Shown: piece by piece, positions 34,739-44,495 of the stretch
Position numbering within the stretch: position 1 is the stretch's first letter
How the letters are laid out: every line of letters starts with the position of its first letter
Assembly: GCA_026391735.1 (NCBI GenBank)
Contig: JAPLDL010000021.1
Coordinates: forward strand, 62,001-126,000
Length of the DNA stretch: 64,000 bases
Direction of reading: 5' to 3'
From: Bacteroidota bacterium
Lineage (GTDB): Bacteria > Bacteroidota > Bacteroidia > Bacteroidales > FEN-979
The notes under the pieces: generated by a model
What the model saw: the letters and a program-made list of their open reading frames with translations, nothing else
Told to the model about the DNA's origin: nothing
Database searches by the model: none
Position numbers and translations under genes: made by a program

Positions 34739-37414
34739 TTACTTCTTCCAGAACTGGACGTAAACCTCGGTAAACCTGCGCATCCAGGAATTCGAGGAAG
34801 TGTAGCGGCTAACCATGTTCTGGGGGTCGGCATCCCCGTATGCGATCCTGTCCCTGGCACACAGCTCACGGGCCAGCTTTTCCTGGTAAGCGAGGGACCT
34901 TTCTTCGGGCATTCCCTGCATATGAAGCAGCACAAGATAACGCAATGCTTCTGCCGGTTCGTTTAAGGTACAATAATAATCGAGCGCCTGCATCGATATA
35001 AACGGGTTAGCCTTGCTAACAATATAATCATAAACCGAAGTAAGGGAGATCCCGAAATGGTCGATTCGTTTCAGAGTGTAGAATTTTTCGTTTTCAGCAA
35101 GGATTTGCAGTCCCCTCTCATATTCCCCGGTGGCCATGCAGATAGTAACCTCGTCAAGTTTATTCATATATTCGGCCGGATCCCTGTACCGGGTAATTGA
35201 GTCCTGAAGATGATCCGTATCAAATCTGCATTGGGGATACCTGCCTGCCTGCCGCATGGCGTCCTGCAATATCCTGACACCCCGGTTAAAGTTGTGCAAA
35301 GCAAAGCACCTCCCCGCTCTTATATTATATAAAATCAAGCTATCTTCCATCATTTCGCAGCTGCGATTGCTGATCCTGGATTTGTAAAGGGCAAGCGCCT
35401 TCAATATATCGGGGTCGCTCTCCAGTCCTTTGCTCATCGCTGTGCGAGTTGCAAGTTGCAGGAAATTGCCCGCCGAATCCGGTTTATTGCTCCAGATCAG
35501 TCTTTGTTCCTGAGATATCCTGTCGAGAAGCCATTGCTTGTACGATTGGGTGTAGATAGAATCTATAACAGGATCTGTAGGCAATGAATACTCCGCCGAT
35601 ATCTTTCCGGCCAGTTCAAACTGCAATATGGCTCTTGCAAACTGTCGCTGGTTAAAATAGGAAACAGCCATTGCATTGATCTTTCCTGCACGGAGTATGG
35701 CAATTGAAGGAGCCAGGGAATCCAGAACCCTTACCTTCCGGTTCCCGGGCAGCAAATCCCTGAGCATGAGAGAGGCCCGGTCGAAACTTGAAAGTGCACT
35801 GTCCTTCGATGCTTTTCTGAGCTCTTTTATGCATTTGCCGGCTAGACTGCTTATGATCCCCATGCGGGCCTGTTCTTCCTTAAGGCTGATATCAGCCGCC
35901 AGGATCTCCAGCGCTTTCCCTTTATTGTTGAGCTCGCAGCTTTTAAGGCAGTCCAGGGCTTCCCTGTAATTTCCTTCTTCAAGCAGATTATTACATTGAT
36001 CCAGCTGTCCGATGAAGATGGCGCGGTAAACCCTGTGGTAAACAGTATCCGAAGTAATGTAAACGGGGTATATCTGCCTGTAATTCTCAGCTTTCTGAAG
36101 GTATTCCATTGCAAACTTCACATTCCCCGCTTCCAGGCTGCTTGAAGCGATTCCTGTATAGGAGCTGTATATCCCGTTTACTGCTTCCGACATCAGATTT
36201 TCCCAGCCGTTATGATTATGCAAATAGGGATTAACAACAGCCATGCTGCGGGCGTTTTCCATTAGTGACAGTGCTTCCGAATATTTTTTACCAGCCATCA
36301 ATTCCTGAGCTTTTTTCCGGTAAGCCTGCATAAGGCTTTCAGAGGCCCATGTTAACAATGAATCAGGTCTGGCATCAGGGAACATGCGTATGAGAATTGA
36401 TTTGGCAAACTCAGCATCATCTTCAAAAACATGCCTGGAATAATAAAGGTTTAAATAATCCTTGTATATCTTTCCATTGATATTTTCCATAAGGGAAGTA
36501 AAGCGGATATACCTCATCAGCCGTTCAATAAAAAAATCATTGACGCTGTCAAGTGTGCTGTACCCATTGATAACTCCAGACTTTTCCAAGGTTTCTGCCA
36601 GGTTGAACTGACAGGTCCTTGAGATTTTATATAAGTCCAGGTGACTGTCCAGAAGATGTTTCGAGTCGTTTGCTCCCATGAGCAATGAGTTTCCAAAGTC
36701 CCGTTCACGGATAAGATCAATCATCCTTACGAGTTCGGAAAGCCTGATGAAATTCAAAGGGATTGACCGGGACTCCCTCATGTCCCATTGCTGAGCTTCA
36801 CGGCCAAGGCTGTCTATCATGGCCGAAGCTGCATAATAATCATCAATCAGATCCTTCCTGTCATAAAACCGTTGCCAGCATGCCTGGGAATAGGAAAATG
36901 AAAAATCTCCAAGTATCAGCGTATCTACCGCTGTGTCCATTGCGAGTACATTGGTTCTGAACGTAAGCACTGACGAACTCATCGGGTCTCCGCACTTAAA
37001 TTCAATCGGTTTGAATGTTCCTGTATCCAGCTTTGTGGAAAGCTTAAGTGACAACCTGAACTCAGAGGGAGCCATCACTTCTTTCATCGTGAAAGACCTG
37101 TATTGCAGATATCCTGATAAATCAAAATCCATCAATGCAAGACTTGCCTGGAATAATGAAGGGCTCAGTTCCGAAAGGGAGATGTTCTCCCTAAACCCAA
37201 GGCTGATATTTACAAATTTCGGCGGTTTCAGAAGGTCTTTGGCCAGCTCCTCAAGAATATCATTTCCGTAATTGGTCTTTTGATGATAATACCCTGTATA
37301 AGGCAGGCGCCACGAATCTCTGCCCGAATAATAGTTAAAGGTTTTCTGAGAAAAACCAGGAAATCCGAAGAGAGAGAAGTAAAGAAACAAGATCAGTGGC
37401 AATCGGATTTTCAT
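34739..37414 (-). CDS. Large secreted protein with helical (TPR-like) repeats
   Basis: The 891-residue protein has a signal peptide cleaved after GFSQ (about residue 23) and no lipobox or later membrane helix. Residues 25-170 look mixed alpha/beta. From about 350 to the end it is almost entirely amphipathic helices with TPR-like spacing (AGKKYSEALSLMENA, LEEGNYREALDCLKSC, FNQRQFARAILQFELAG). This suggests a periplasmic scaffold or binding protein. I do not recognise the family. I chose the ATG at 37414 because it directly precedes the signal peptide; an ATG 39 bases upstream adds a tail with no purpose and overlaps the promoter box at 37436. Confidence 0.8.
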   Translation of the reverse strand: MKIRLPLILFLYFSLFGFPGFSQKTFNYYSGRDSWRLPYTGYYHQKTNYGNDILEELAKDLLKPPKFVNISLGFRENISLSELSPSLFQASLALMDFDLSGYLQYRSFTMKEVMAPSEFRLSLKLSTKLDTGTFKPIEFKCGDPMSSSVLTFRTNVLAMDTAVDTLILGDFSFSYSQACWQRFYDRKDLIDDYYAASAMIDSLGREAQQWDMRESRSIPLNFIRLSELVRMIDLIRERDFGNSLLMGANDSKHLLDSHLDLYKISRTCQFNLAETLEKSGVINGYSTLDSVNDFFIERLMRYIRFTSLMENINGKIYKDYLNLYYSRHVFEDDAEFAKSILIRMFPDARPDSLLTWASESLMQAYRKKAQELMAGKKYSEALSLMENARSMAVVNPYLHNHNGWENLMSEAVNGIYSSYTGIASSSLEAGNVKFAMEYLQKAENYRQIYPVYITSDTVYHRVYRAIFIGQLDQCNNLLEEGNYREALDCLKSCELNNKGKALEILAADISLKEEQARMGIISSLAGKCIKELRKASKDSALSSFDRASLMLRDLLPGNRKVRVLDSLAPSIAILRAGKINAMAVSYFNQRQFARAILQFELAGKISAEYSLPTDPVIDSIYTQSYKQWLLDRISQEQRLIWSNKPDSAGNFLQLATRTAMSKGLESDPDILKALALYKSRISNRSCEMMEDSLILYNIRAGRCFALHNFNRGVRILQDAMRQAGRYPQCRFDTDHLQDSITRYRDPAEYMNKLDEVTICMATGEYERGLQILAENEKFYTLKRIDHFGISLTSVYDYIVSKANPFISMQALDYYCTLNEPAEALRYLVLLHMQGMPEERSLAYQEKLARELCARDRIAYGDADPQNMVSRYTSSNSWMRRFTEVYVQFWKK

Positions 37415-37435
37415 CCCGGAGTTTATATTATGCGG

Positions 37436-37443
37436 CAAATTTA
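37436..37443 (-). promoter_or_regulatory. TAnnTTTG promoter box
   Basis: On the minus strand this reads TAAATTTG, 22 bp before the ATG at 37414. It faces away from the efflux operon box at 37495. Confidence 0.4.
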
Positions 37444-37494
37444 AAAAATACATAAGTAATCAGATTTTATTTGGGAAGAATCCGACTTTATTTA

Positions 37495-37502
37495 TAATTT
37501 TG
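37495..37502 (+). promoter_or_regulatory. TAnnTTTG promoter box for the efflux operon
   Basis: TAATTTTG lies 27 bp before the ATG at 37530. It overlaps the in-frame TTG at 37500, which argues that translation starts at 37530. Confidence 0.4.
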
Positions 37503-37529
37503 ATATTAAGAAAAATAAAAAAAATCATC

Positions 37530-38693
37530 ATGAGAGAAAAATGTATAAGCCATCTGCTTTTGATTGTTGCAGTTGTTGCGATTTTATTCAGTCCTGCATG
37601 TAAGTCAAAGGAAAAAGGACCTGTCGAGGCACCCGAGTTTAAAGTGATGCTGCTTAAAGGAAGCACAGTGCCTATTTTTCTTGACATGGTCGGGCAGGCC
37701 GAAGGTATTCCAACGGTCGATATCCGCGCCAGGGTTGAAGGATACCTGATGAACTGGGCTTTCCAGGAAGGATCTATGGTGAACAAAGGCCAGCACCTGT
37801 TTACGATTGAAAAAGATCAGTACCAGAACAACCTTGATTATTCAAAAGCTGATCTGGACAGCAAGACTGCAGCCTGGGAAAAAGCCAAGCTTGATGTGGC
37901 AAGGCTCAAACCCCTGCTATCCACGAATGCCATCAGTCAGAATGATTACGATGTGGCTGTGACCACCGAAAAGCAGACCAGGGCTGCAGTTGCCAGTTCC
38001 AAGGCATCTCTTGAGCAAGCAGCCCTGAATCTCTCTTACACAAACATGGATTCACCTATTTCAGGATATATAGGTTCGGTCCAGGTAAGGCCGGGGAACC
38101 TGGTCGGCAGGGGTGAAAGCACCCTTCTTGCCACTGTTTCAGCTGTTGATCCCATGTATATTAATTTCCAGATGAATGAAACGGACTACCTGGCCATAAT
38201 GAGGTTTATCGCGACGCATAAGGGAGAACTTGGGAAGAATGGCCCTATCAAGGTTTATCTGACCCTTGCCGATAAAAGGAAATACCCCATTCCAGGCGAC
38301 ATTGATTTCATTGACAGGAATGTCGACCCGGCTACCGGAACCATTGCTCTCAGGGCCAAGGTTGCCAACCCCGAACACATCATAAAGCCGGGAAATTACT
38401 GCCAGGTGCAGCTGGTACTGGGAGAGCGGGACAGCACCGTGATCGTACCCCAGAGTGCACTGACTATCGTCCAGGGAAAATATTTTGCATTCAACGTGGG
38501 TGACAGTAATAAAGTAACCAGGGTGCCTGTAATGGTTGGACGGAGTTTTGAGAACAAGATTGTTATTAATTTCGGCCTGAAACCCGGATCAAAGATTATG
38601 CTGGAAGGTTTCCAGAAGTTCCAGGAAGGGATGAAAATAAAGCCTGCGATGATCACCGACACCTTAACAATTCCTGGACCGGGAGCATTGTAA
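37530..38693 (+). CDS. RND efflux periplasmic adaptor lipoprotein (HlyD/AcrA family)
   Basis: The 387-residue lipoprotein (Cys24 in LFSPAC) is the membrane fusion subunit that links an RND pump to its outer-membrane channel. It shows the usual order: a beta-barrel/lipoyl start (VDIRARVEGYLMNWAFQEGS), a helical hairpin (about 95-160) and the second lipoyl half (DSPISGYIGSVQVRPGNLV). The beta-barrel and membrane-proximal domains follow (NVDPATGTIALRAKV, KPGNYCQVQLVLG). The start is the ATG at 37530. It is the first gene of a three-component efflux operon. Likely cargoes are toxic hydrophobic compounds, but they cannot be specified. Confidence 0.93.
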   Translation: MREKCISHLLLIVAVVAILFSPACKSKEKGPVEAPEFKVMLLKGSTVPIFLDMVGQAEGIPTVDIRARVEGYLMNWAFQEGSMVNKGQHLFTIEKDQYQNNLDYSKADLDSKTAAWEKAKLDVARLKPLLSTNAISQNDYDVAVTTEKQTRAAVASSKASLEQAALNLSYTNMDSPISGYIGSVQVRPGNLVGRGESTLLATVSAVDPMYINFQMNETDYLAIMRFIATHKGELGKNGPIKVYLTLADKRKYPIPGDIDFIDRNVDPATGTIALRAKVANPEHIIKPGNYCQVQLVLGERDSTVIVPQSALTIVQGKYFAFNVGDSNKVTRVPVMVGRSFENKIVINFGLKPGSKIMLEGFQKFQEGMKIKPAMITDTLTIPGPGAL

Positions 38694-38694
38694 C

Positions 38695-38743
38695 CGTGAA
38701 CCGTAAATCGTAATTCGTAATTCGTAAATCGTAATTCGTAATT
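38695..38743. repeat. Heptamer tandem array (CGTAAWT type), 7 units
   Basis: Seven contiguous 7-mers: CGTGAAC, CGTAAAT, CGTAATT twice, CGTAAAT, CGTAATT twice. The array starts two bases after the adaptor stop codon and ends 9 bp before the pump ATG, so it fills the whole spacer inside the operon. Confidence 0.9.
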
Positions 38744-38752
38744 CCATATTGT

Positions 38753-41700
38753 ATGCTCCAGACCTTCATCACACGACCCATATTATCCTCAGTAATTGCA
38801 ATCCTGATCCTGCTGGTTGGGATACTGTCGATGTTATCCCTGCCGATCTCACAGTATCCTGATGTGGTTCCTCCGACTGTGACAGTGACGGCTTATTATC
38901 CTGGTGCCAGTGCAGAGGTAGTTCAGAAAACTACTTCTGTCCCTCTGGAAGAGCAGATAAACGGGGTCGACAACATGATCTATATGCAGTCGCAGTGTGC
39001 AAATGACGGATCATGCCTTATCACGGTCTATTTCGAAGTTGGGACAGATCCCGATATGGCAACGGTGAATGTTCAGAACCGAGCCCAGCGCGCATTCAAT
39101 GTACTGCCCCAGGAAGTGAACCAGAGCGGGGTCATCATTATGAAAAAGAATCCGTCGATCCTTTTGCTGTATGCCTTAAGTTCAAATGATACCGCTTACG
39201 ATACAAAGTTTCTTTCAAATTACCTTAACATCAATGTGGTCAATGTCATAAAACGTATTAAAGGAGTCGGTGATGTTTCGCTTTTTGGTGGAGACGACTA
39301 TTCGATGAGGATATGGCTGAACCCCGAACGTATGGCAGGTTTGGGGATTACAGCCCAGGATGTTGAGAAAGCCATCAGAGATCAAAACCTGGAATCTGCC
39401 CCCGGCCAGATCGGTAAAAATCCGGCCGCAGCAGGTCAGCAGGTCAGTTATGTGGTCAGGGTAAAGGGAAGATTTACCGAAGAGAAGGAGTTCGACAACA
39501 TCATCATCAAATCGAATCCTGATGGCTCATTTGTAAAAATCAAGGATATCGGCCGGGCAGAACTTGGATTGAAGACCTACGATGCCTACTCGAGGCTCAA
39601 TGGCAAAACTGCACCTGCAATTGCAGTCTATCAGGCCCCGGGTTCAAACTCGATTGCTGTTAAAAAAGCCTGTGACGATGCTATGAATGAATTGTCCAAG
39701 GAATTCCCCAAAGGGATATCCTACAAAACCGCACTTGACACCACTTTATTTGTGACTGCATCAATCGATGAAGTGCTAAAAACTCTTATGGAGGCTTTTA
39801 TTCTTGTCTTTATCGTTGTCTTTATTTTCCTGCAGGACTGGAGAGCGACACTGATCCCGGCAATAACAGTTCCGATCTCCCTGGTGGGTTCCCTGGCAGT
39901 ATTTTCAATGTTTCACTTATCCATTAATCTTCTTACATTATTCGCTCTGGTCGTAGCGATCGGGATAGTTGTCGACGATGCCATTGTGGTCCTGGAGGCC
40001 ATCCAGGAGAAGATCGACGTACATCACATGAAACCCCTGGATGCAGCCAGGGAAACGATGAAAGAGATCACGGGGGCAATTATAACCATCACCCTTGTTC
40101 TTTGCGCGGTATTCGTTCCCACTACTTTCCTCGGGGGCACAACCGGGGTCATGTACCGTCAGTTCGCTGTTACACTGATCGCTTCCGTACTTATTTCGGC
40201 TGTCCTTGCATTGATCCTCAGTCCGGCTCTTTGTGCCATTATCTTAAGACCTTCAACCAAGAAAAAGGGGATAATAGGCAAGTTTTTTAACGGATTTAAT
40301 ACGGGTTTTGAAAAAACTGTAGGCGGTTATGGGAAACTGGTCAATAATTTTCTTCATAAGCCTCTAAAGCCTGTAATGTTCCTTGTGCTGGTGACCGTGT
40401 TAATGGTCTTAATAATGAAAACCCTTCCTACGGGTTTCATCCCAACTGAAGACATGGGATATTTCTTCATCAATGCCTCTGCACCAAAGGCTGCTTCACT
40501 GGAGCAAACCGACAAAGTCATGCAACAGGTGGAGAAGATCCTGGCCGAAAACAAGAACATTAAATATTATCTTATAGTCCCCGGTTACAGCATCCTTGAT
40601 AATTCGGTCAATACCACCAACGCTATGGCTTTCATAAGCCTGGTTCCATGGGATGAGCGGAAGCAAACTGCCGATGAGGTTATTGCCAGTGTTCAGGCCC
40701 GGATGTCAAAAATTCCAGGCGGTATAGCAATTGCTTTTAATCCACCCTCGATCCCGGGTCTGGGAAAGACAGGGGGGCTTGAATTCCAGTTAGAGGATAA
40801 GACCGGATCAGGGACTGCAAAACTGGCACAGGTCACCGGTGCATTCGTTGCGGAAGCCCGTAATCACAAGGAGTTCACATCCATGTTTACCTCCATGCGT
40901 ATGGATGTGCCACAGTTCTTTATCGATCTCGACAATGAAAAGGCCAAGAAGATGGGAGTCGCTGTGAGTGATATCTATGGTGCCTTGCAGGCGATGTTTG
41001 GAAGCTATTACGTGAACGACTTCAATAAATTCGGCAAATCCTACCGTGTCATTATACAGGCCGATGGTAAATATCGGGCAAATCCTGAGGATCTTGCCAA
41101 AATCTATGTCAGGAACGATAAGGGAGGAATGGTCCCGCTAGGAACCTTGCTTAGCATCAAACCTGTGCAGGGTCCCGATATTGTCAAGCGATTCAACCTT
41201 TTCAGCGCATCTGATATGACTGCGAATATTTCCCCTGGATTTTCCACCGGTCAGGGTATTGAAGCGATCAAGGAAATAAGTGCCAAGACGCTCCCTTACG
41301 GATTCGGATACGAATATTCTGGCATGACCCGGGAGGAACTTATTTCTGGCGGACAGGCACCGATGATTTTTGCCATGTGCTTTATTTTCGTTTACCTGTT
41401 GCTCTGCGCCCAGTATGAAAGCTGGCTATTGCCTCTTCCCATCCTTCTCGCGATGCCTTTTGGTATATTCGGGGCTTTTGGCTTCCAATGGCTACGCGGC
41501 CTGCAGAATAATATTTTTGCCCAGATCGGTCTCATCATGCTGATCGGCCTGGTTGCCAAGAATGCAATCCTTATCGTTGAGTTTGCCCGGCAAAAGTTTG
41601 AGGGCGGCATGGGCTTGTTTGAAGCCACAGTAGCAGGTGCGAAACAAAGGTTCAGACCAATTCTTATGACTTCATTCGCTTTTATACTTGGGGTGGTTCC

Positions 41701-41893
41701 TCTTGTTACCGCTACAGGAGCAGGCGCCAACAGCAGGAATGCCCTGGGCACCTCGGTTTTCGGAGGGATGCTCATCGCAACCATTTGCGGGGTTCTCGTC
41801 GTTCCAACCCTGTATGTCCTGTTTGAAAAACTAGAGCAAAAACTGTTCAAGAAGAAATCTGCAGAAACAGGAGCTCTTCCTGAGTCAAAATAA
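38753..41893 (+). CDS. RND multidrug efflux pump (AcrB/MexB, HAE1 family)
   Basis: The 1046-residue inner-membrane proton antiporter has the standard length and twelve-helix plan. It opens FITRPILSSVIAI and carries PVSQYP-like LPISQYPDVVPPTVTV. The proton-relay Asp pair is in the fourth helix (IGIVVDDAIVVLEAI) and the Lys in the tenth (LIGLVAKNAILIVEFA). Two large periplasmic porter domains occupy about 35-330 and 560-860. The sequence suits the hydrophobic/amphiphilic-drug HAE1 class, not the heavy-metal class. It lies between adaptor and outer-membrane factor genes, and the three gene products should assemble into one tripartite pump. Confidence 0.96.
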   Translation: MLQTFITRPILSSVIAILILLVGILSMLSLPISQYPDVVPPTVTVTAYYPGASAEVVQKTTSVPLEEQINGVDNMIYMQSQCANDGSCLITVYFEVGTDPDMATVNVQNRAQRAFNVLPQEVNQSGVIIMKKNPSILLLYALSSNDTAYDTKFLSNYLNINVVNVIKRIKGVGDVSLFGGDDYSMRIWLNPERMAGLGITAQDVEKAIRDQNLESAPGQIGKNPAAAGQQVSYVVRVKGRFTEEKEFDNIIIKSNPDGSFVKIKDIGRAELGLKTYDAYSRLNGKTAPAIAVYQAPGSNSIAVKKACDDAMNELSKEFPKGISYKTALDTTLFVTASIDEVLKTLMEAFILVFIVVFIFLQDWRATLIPAITVPISLVGSLAVFSMFHLSINLLTLFALVVAIGIVVDDAIVVLEAIQEKIDVHHMKPLDAARETMKEITGAIITITLVLCAVFVPTTFLGGTTGVMYRQFAVTLIASVLISAVLALILSPALCAIILRPSTKKKGIIGKFFNGFNTGFEKTVGGYGKLVNNFLHKPLKPVMFLVLVTVLMVLIMKTLPTGFIPTEDMGYFFINASAPKAASLEQTDKVMQQVEKILAENKNIKYYLIVPGYSILDNSVNTTNAMAFISLVPWDERKQTADEVIASVQARMSKIPGGIAIAFNPPSIPGLGKTGGLEFQLEDKTGSGTAKLAQVTGAFVAEARNHKEFTSMFTSMRMDVPQFFIDLDNEKAKKMGVAVSDIYGALQAMFGSYYVNDFNKFGKSYRVIIQADGKYRANPEDLAKIYVRNDKGGMVPLGTLLSIKPVQGPDIVKRFNLFSASDMTANISPGFSTGQGIEAIKEISAKTLPYGFGYEYSGMTREELISGGQAPMIFAMCFIFVYLLLCAQYESWLLPLPILLAMPFGIFGAFGFQWLRGLQNNIFAQIGLIMLIGLVAKNAILIVEFARQKFEGGMGLFEATVAGAKQRFRPILMTSFAFILGVVPLVTATGAGANSRNALGTSVFGGMLIATICGVLVVPTLYVLFEKLEQKLFKKKSAETGALPESK

Positions 41894-41919
41894 TATTCAA
41901 CCATGTCTAACATTACGAT

Positions 41920-43296
41920 ATGATCTCTAAAAAACATATAATCCTGCTCCTTGCCGCGCTATTGTTAGGAGGAATCAATTCTTGTAAAATCGGACCTAAT
42001 TACAAGAGACCCGACACAAACCTGGGCAAGCAGTACAGGTTTTCAAACCAGACCGATACACTTTCATTTGCAGATACATCCTGGACAAAGCTTTTCAGGG
42101 ATACTGTATTGCAGAACATGGTCAGAAAGGGGATCCAGGCTAATTTTGACCTGCGGATAGCTATTTCCCGGGTTAACCAGGCTCTGGCACAATTCAAGTC
42201 GGCAAGGGCTGATCTCTACCCTTCCGTCAGCGCACAGGGTGCTGCAGCATATCAGAATGCACAAAGGCCTCCTTCAGGAACAGGTACCATTGAATATAAT
42301 GACCTGTATGCAACAGGAAACCTGAGCTGGGAACTCGACATCTGGGGAAAACTCCGCCGTGCCAAAGAATCGGCCAGAGCCCAGCTGCTCTCGCAGAAAG
42401 CTTATCAGCAGGCTACATATATCTCTCTTATTTCAAGTATCGCAAAGGGATATTATTCGCTTCTTGAATACCGGGATGAACTGCGGATTACAAAAGAGAA
42501 TGTAAGGATACGCGAAGAGGCTCTTGCCCTCGTCAAAGCGAAAATGATCGCCGGGACCGCCTCCGGGCTTGTCGTTGCCCAGGCCGAGGCCGAACTGGCC
42601 ACTGTGAGAACACAGATACCCGCTCTGGAGAAAGCTATCGGGATTCAGGAAAATGCCATCAGGTTGCTACTTGGTGATCTTCCCGGTGAAATTAAAACAG
42701 GCAGCCCCTTAATGGCGCAGGTGGATACAAACATCTTACCTAAAACCGGGATCCCTTCAAGGCTCATTGTACGCCGGCCCGACCTGATTGCTGCTGAACA
42801 ACAGCTGGTCTCAGCCAATGCCCAGATTGGTGTTGCAAGAGGAATGATGATGCCGACACTGACCATCAATGCATCGGTTGGATACTCCACTCTTGGAGCC
42901 GGCATTATCGGATCGGCTGTGGGAGGCCTTGTTGCGCCTATTTTCAATTTCGGAAAATTAAGGGCCAACCTGCATAAATCTCAGGCTTATCATGAAGAAA
43001 TTCTTGCGACATACCAGAAAGCAATTTACACAGCTATCGGAGAGGTTTCCGACGGCATGCTGTCTGTCGACAAAATGAAACTGATGGTCTCAGAACAAAG
43101 AAACCTGAATAATGCCGCACAAACTGCATTTGACCTCTCAAACCAGCTGTATAATGCCGGCTACGCAAGTTATCTTGATGTAATCAATGCCCAGAGACTA
43201 CTTTACCAGGCTGAGATCCAGCTGTCGCAGGCCGAACTCAATTCAATGCAAAGCGTCGTTCAGTTGTATCTTGCCCTGGGCGGTGGATGGAAATAA
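41920..43296 (+). CDS. Outer-membrane efflux factor lipoprotein (OprM/NodT family)
   Basis: The 458-residue lipoprotein (Cys22 in GGINSC) begins with CKIGPNYKRPD, the standard opening of the RND outer-membrane factor lipoproteins. Two repeats of the TolC-type structure follow, with long helices and the NxSWELDIWGKLRRAKESARA segment in the first half and LIVRRPDLIAAEQQL in the middle. It forms the trimeric exit channel for the pump at 38753. It is third in the operon, 26 bp after the pump stop. Confidence 0.95.
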   Translation: MISKKHIILLLAALLLGGINSCKIGPNYKRPDTNLGKQYRFSNQTDTLSFADTSWTKLFRDTVLQNMVRKGIQANFDLRIAISRVNQALAQFKSARADLYPSVSAQGAAAYQNAQRPPSGTGTIEYNDLYATGNLSWELDIWGKLRRAKESARAQLLSQKAYQQATYISLISSIAKGYYSLLEYRDELRITKENVRIREEALALVKAKMIAGTASGLVVAQAEAELATVRTQIPALEKAIGIQENAIRLLLGDLPGEIKTGSPLMAQVDTNILPKTGIPSRLIVRRPDLIAAEQQLVSANAQIGVARGMMMPTLTINASVGYSTLGAGIIGSAVGGLVAPIFNFGKLRANLHKSQAYHEEILATYQKAIYTAIGEVSDGMLSVDKMKLMVSEQRNLNNAAQTAFDLSNQLYNAGYASYLDVINAQRLLYQAEIQLSQAELNSMQSVVQLYLALGGGWK

Positions 43297-43319
43297 GAAT
43301 TCTTCAATAGCATACCTGT

Positions 43320-44477
43320 ATGCAAAACATTTTCAATTGGCAAAAAGCTGCCATTTTATCGGGGCTGTTGCTGATGGCATCTTCAGGCCAGCTTTGCGCT
43401 CAAAGCAAAGCAGATAGTCTTACCGAAGAATTGAAAAATGAAGTATTTGGAAGACTAAAGCATTTCACTTTCGGATTTTATATCGATGCGTATTATAATG
43501 GAACCATAAACAGTCAGAATGACACAGCCAATGTAGTCCCTTTTGCAGGCAACTGCCCTGTGCAGAACCAGATACGCATGAATGTCGCTGCTATCGAGAT
43601 TGGTTACACCTCAGAAAAGGTCAGGGGAAAACTTGCAATCCAGTATGGTGACGCCCCTAACCTGTTGGCTGCACCCGAAGCTCAATTCATTAAAAACATC
43701 AGACAAGCCAACTTTGGATTCAGGCTGGGAAAGAAACTCTGGCTTGATTTCGGGTACTTCCTAAATCCCGTGGGTATAGAATCATCCTGGCCTGTATTGA
43801 ACTACCTGAGCTCAGTTTCAGTGGGCGGATATTATGAGGTAGGAAGCGTTTTGGGTATAAAATTAACCTGGAATTATTCCGACAAATTCTGGGGAGGAAT
43901 TATGGTCGGAAATCCATACTCCCTGGCTTATTCCAAAAACAACCGCATGGCAGGACTGACGTTTATATACTACAAACCGGTTCCTGAACTCACACTGAAT
44001 TACAATAACTTTTATGGAAATGCAGCTCTGACCGGTACATCCCCCGAGCGTTTTCTTTTTTATAACAATTTGATTATTCAATACAGCCCGGTTGAAGGCT
44101 TAGGTTTAACCGGCCAGGCAGACTTTGCAGCTCAGACAAACAGCCAGATGACACCCAACAATGATAAAACCGCAACCATGTTTTCGGGCCTTCTCCAGGC
44201 AAAATACACTTTCGCGAAAAAATTCTCTGTTGCAGGTAGATATGAATTTTTTAATGATTACGATGGCTTCATGTCAGAGGTGTATCACTACAATGGTCAA
44301 TCACGGGGCTTAATGACCCAGGGCTTTTCTGTTGGTTTCGAATACAAACCTGTCAAGATCGGTTACATCCGCATGGAGTACCGGCATTTGTTTGCCGCCG
44401 ACGGGAATTATGTTTTCAAGAGCGGAGAAAGTGACCAGCTGCAGTCAGTCATTTTCACAACAGGTGTCAGGTTCTGA
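43320..44477 (+). CDS. Porin-like outer-membrane beta-barrel (BBP2/OmpL type)
   Basis: The 385-residue protein has a signal peptide (to about 28, LCAQSKA) and alternating amphipathic strands to a terminal GVRF. The motifs HFTFGFYIDAYYNG, NVAAIEIGYTSEKVRGKLAIQYGDAP and FGYFLNPVGIESSWP resemble the putative beta-barrel porin-2 family of Bacteroidota. It is 23 bp after the efflux channel gene and may be co-transcribed, though barrels of this family are not known pump components. The substrate is unknown. Confidence 0.75.
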   Translation: MQNIFNWQKAAILSGLLLMASSGQLCAQSKADSLTEELKNEVFGRLKHFTFGFYIDAYYNGTINSQNDTANVVPFAGNCPVQNQIRMNVAAIEIGYTSEKVRGKLAIQYGDAPNLLAAPEAQFIKNIRQANFGFRLGKKLWLDFGYFLNPVGIESSWPVLNYLSSVSVGGYYEVGSVLGIKLTWNYSDKFWGGIMVGNPYSLAYSKNNRMAGLTFIYYKPVPELTLNYNNFYGNAALTGTSPERFLFYNNLIIQYSPVEGLGLTGQADFAAQTNSQMTPNNDKTATMFSGLLQAKYTFAKKFSVAGRYEFFNDYDGFMSEVYHYNGQSRGLMTQGFSVGFEYKPVKIGYIRMEYRHLFAADGNYVFKSGESDQLQSVIFTTGVRF

Positions 44478-44495
44478 TCCATCCCTGCCATAAAA

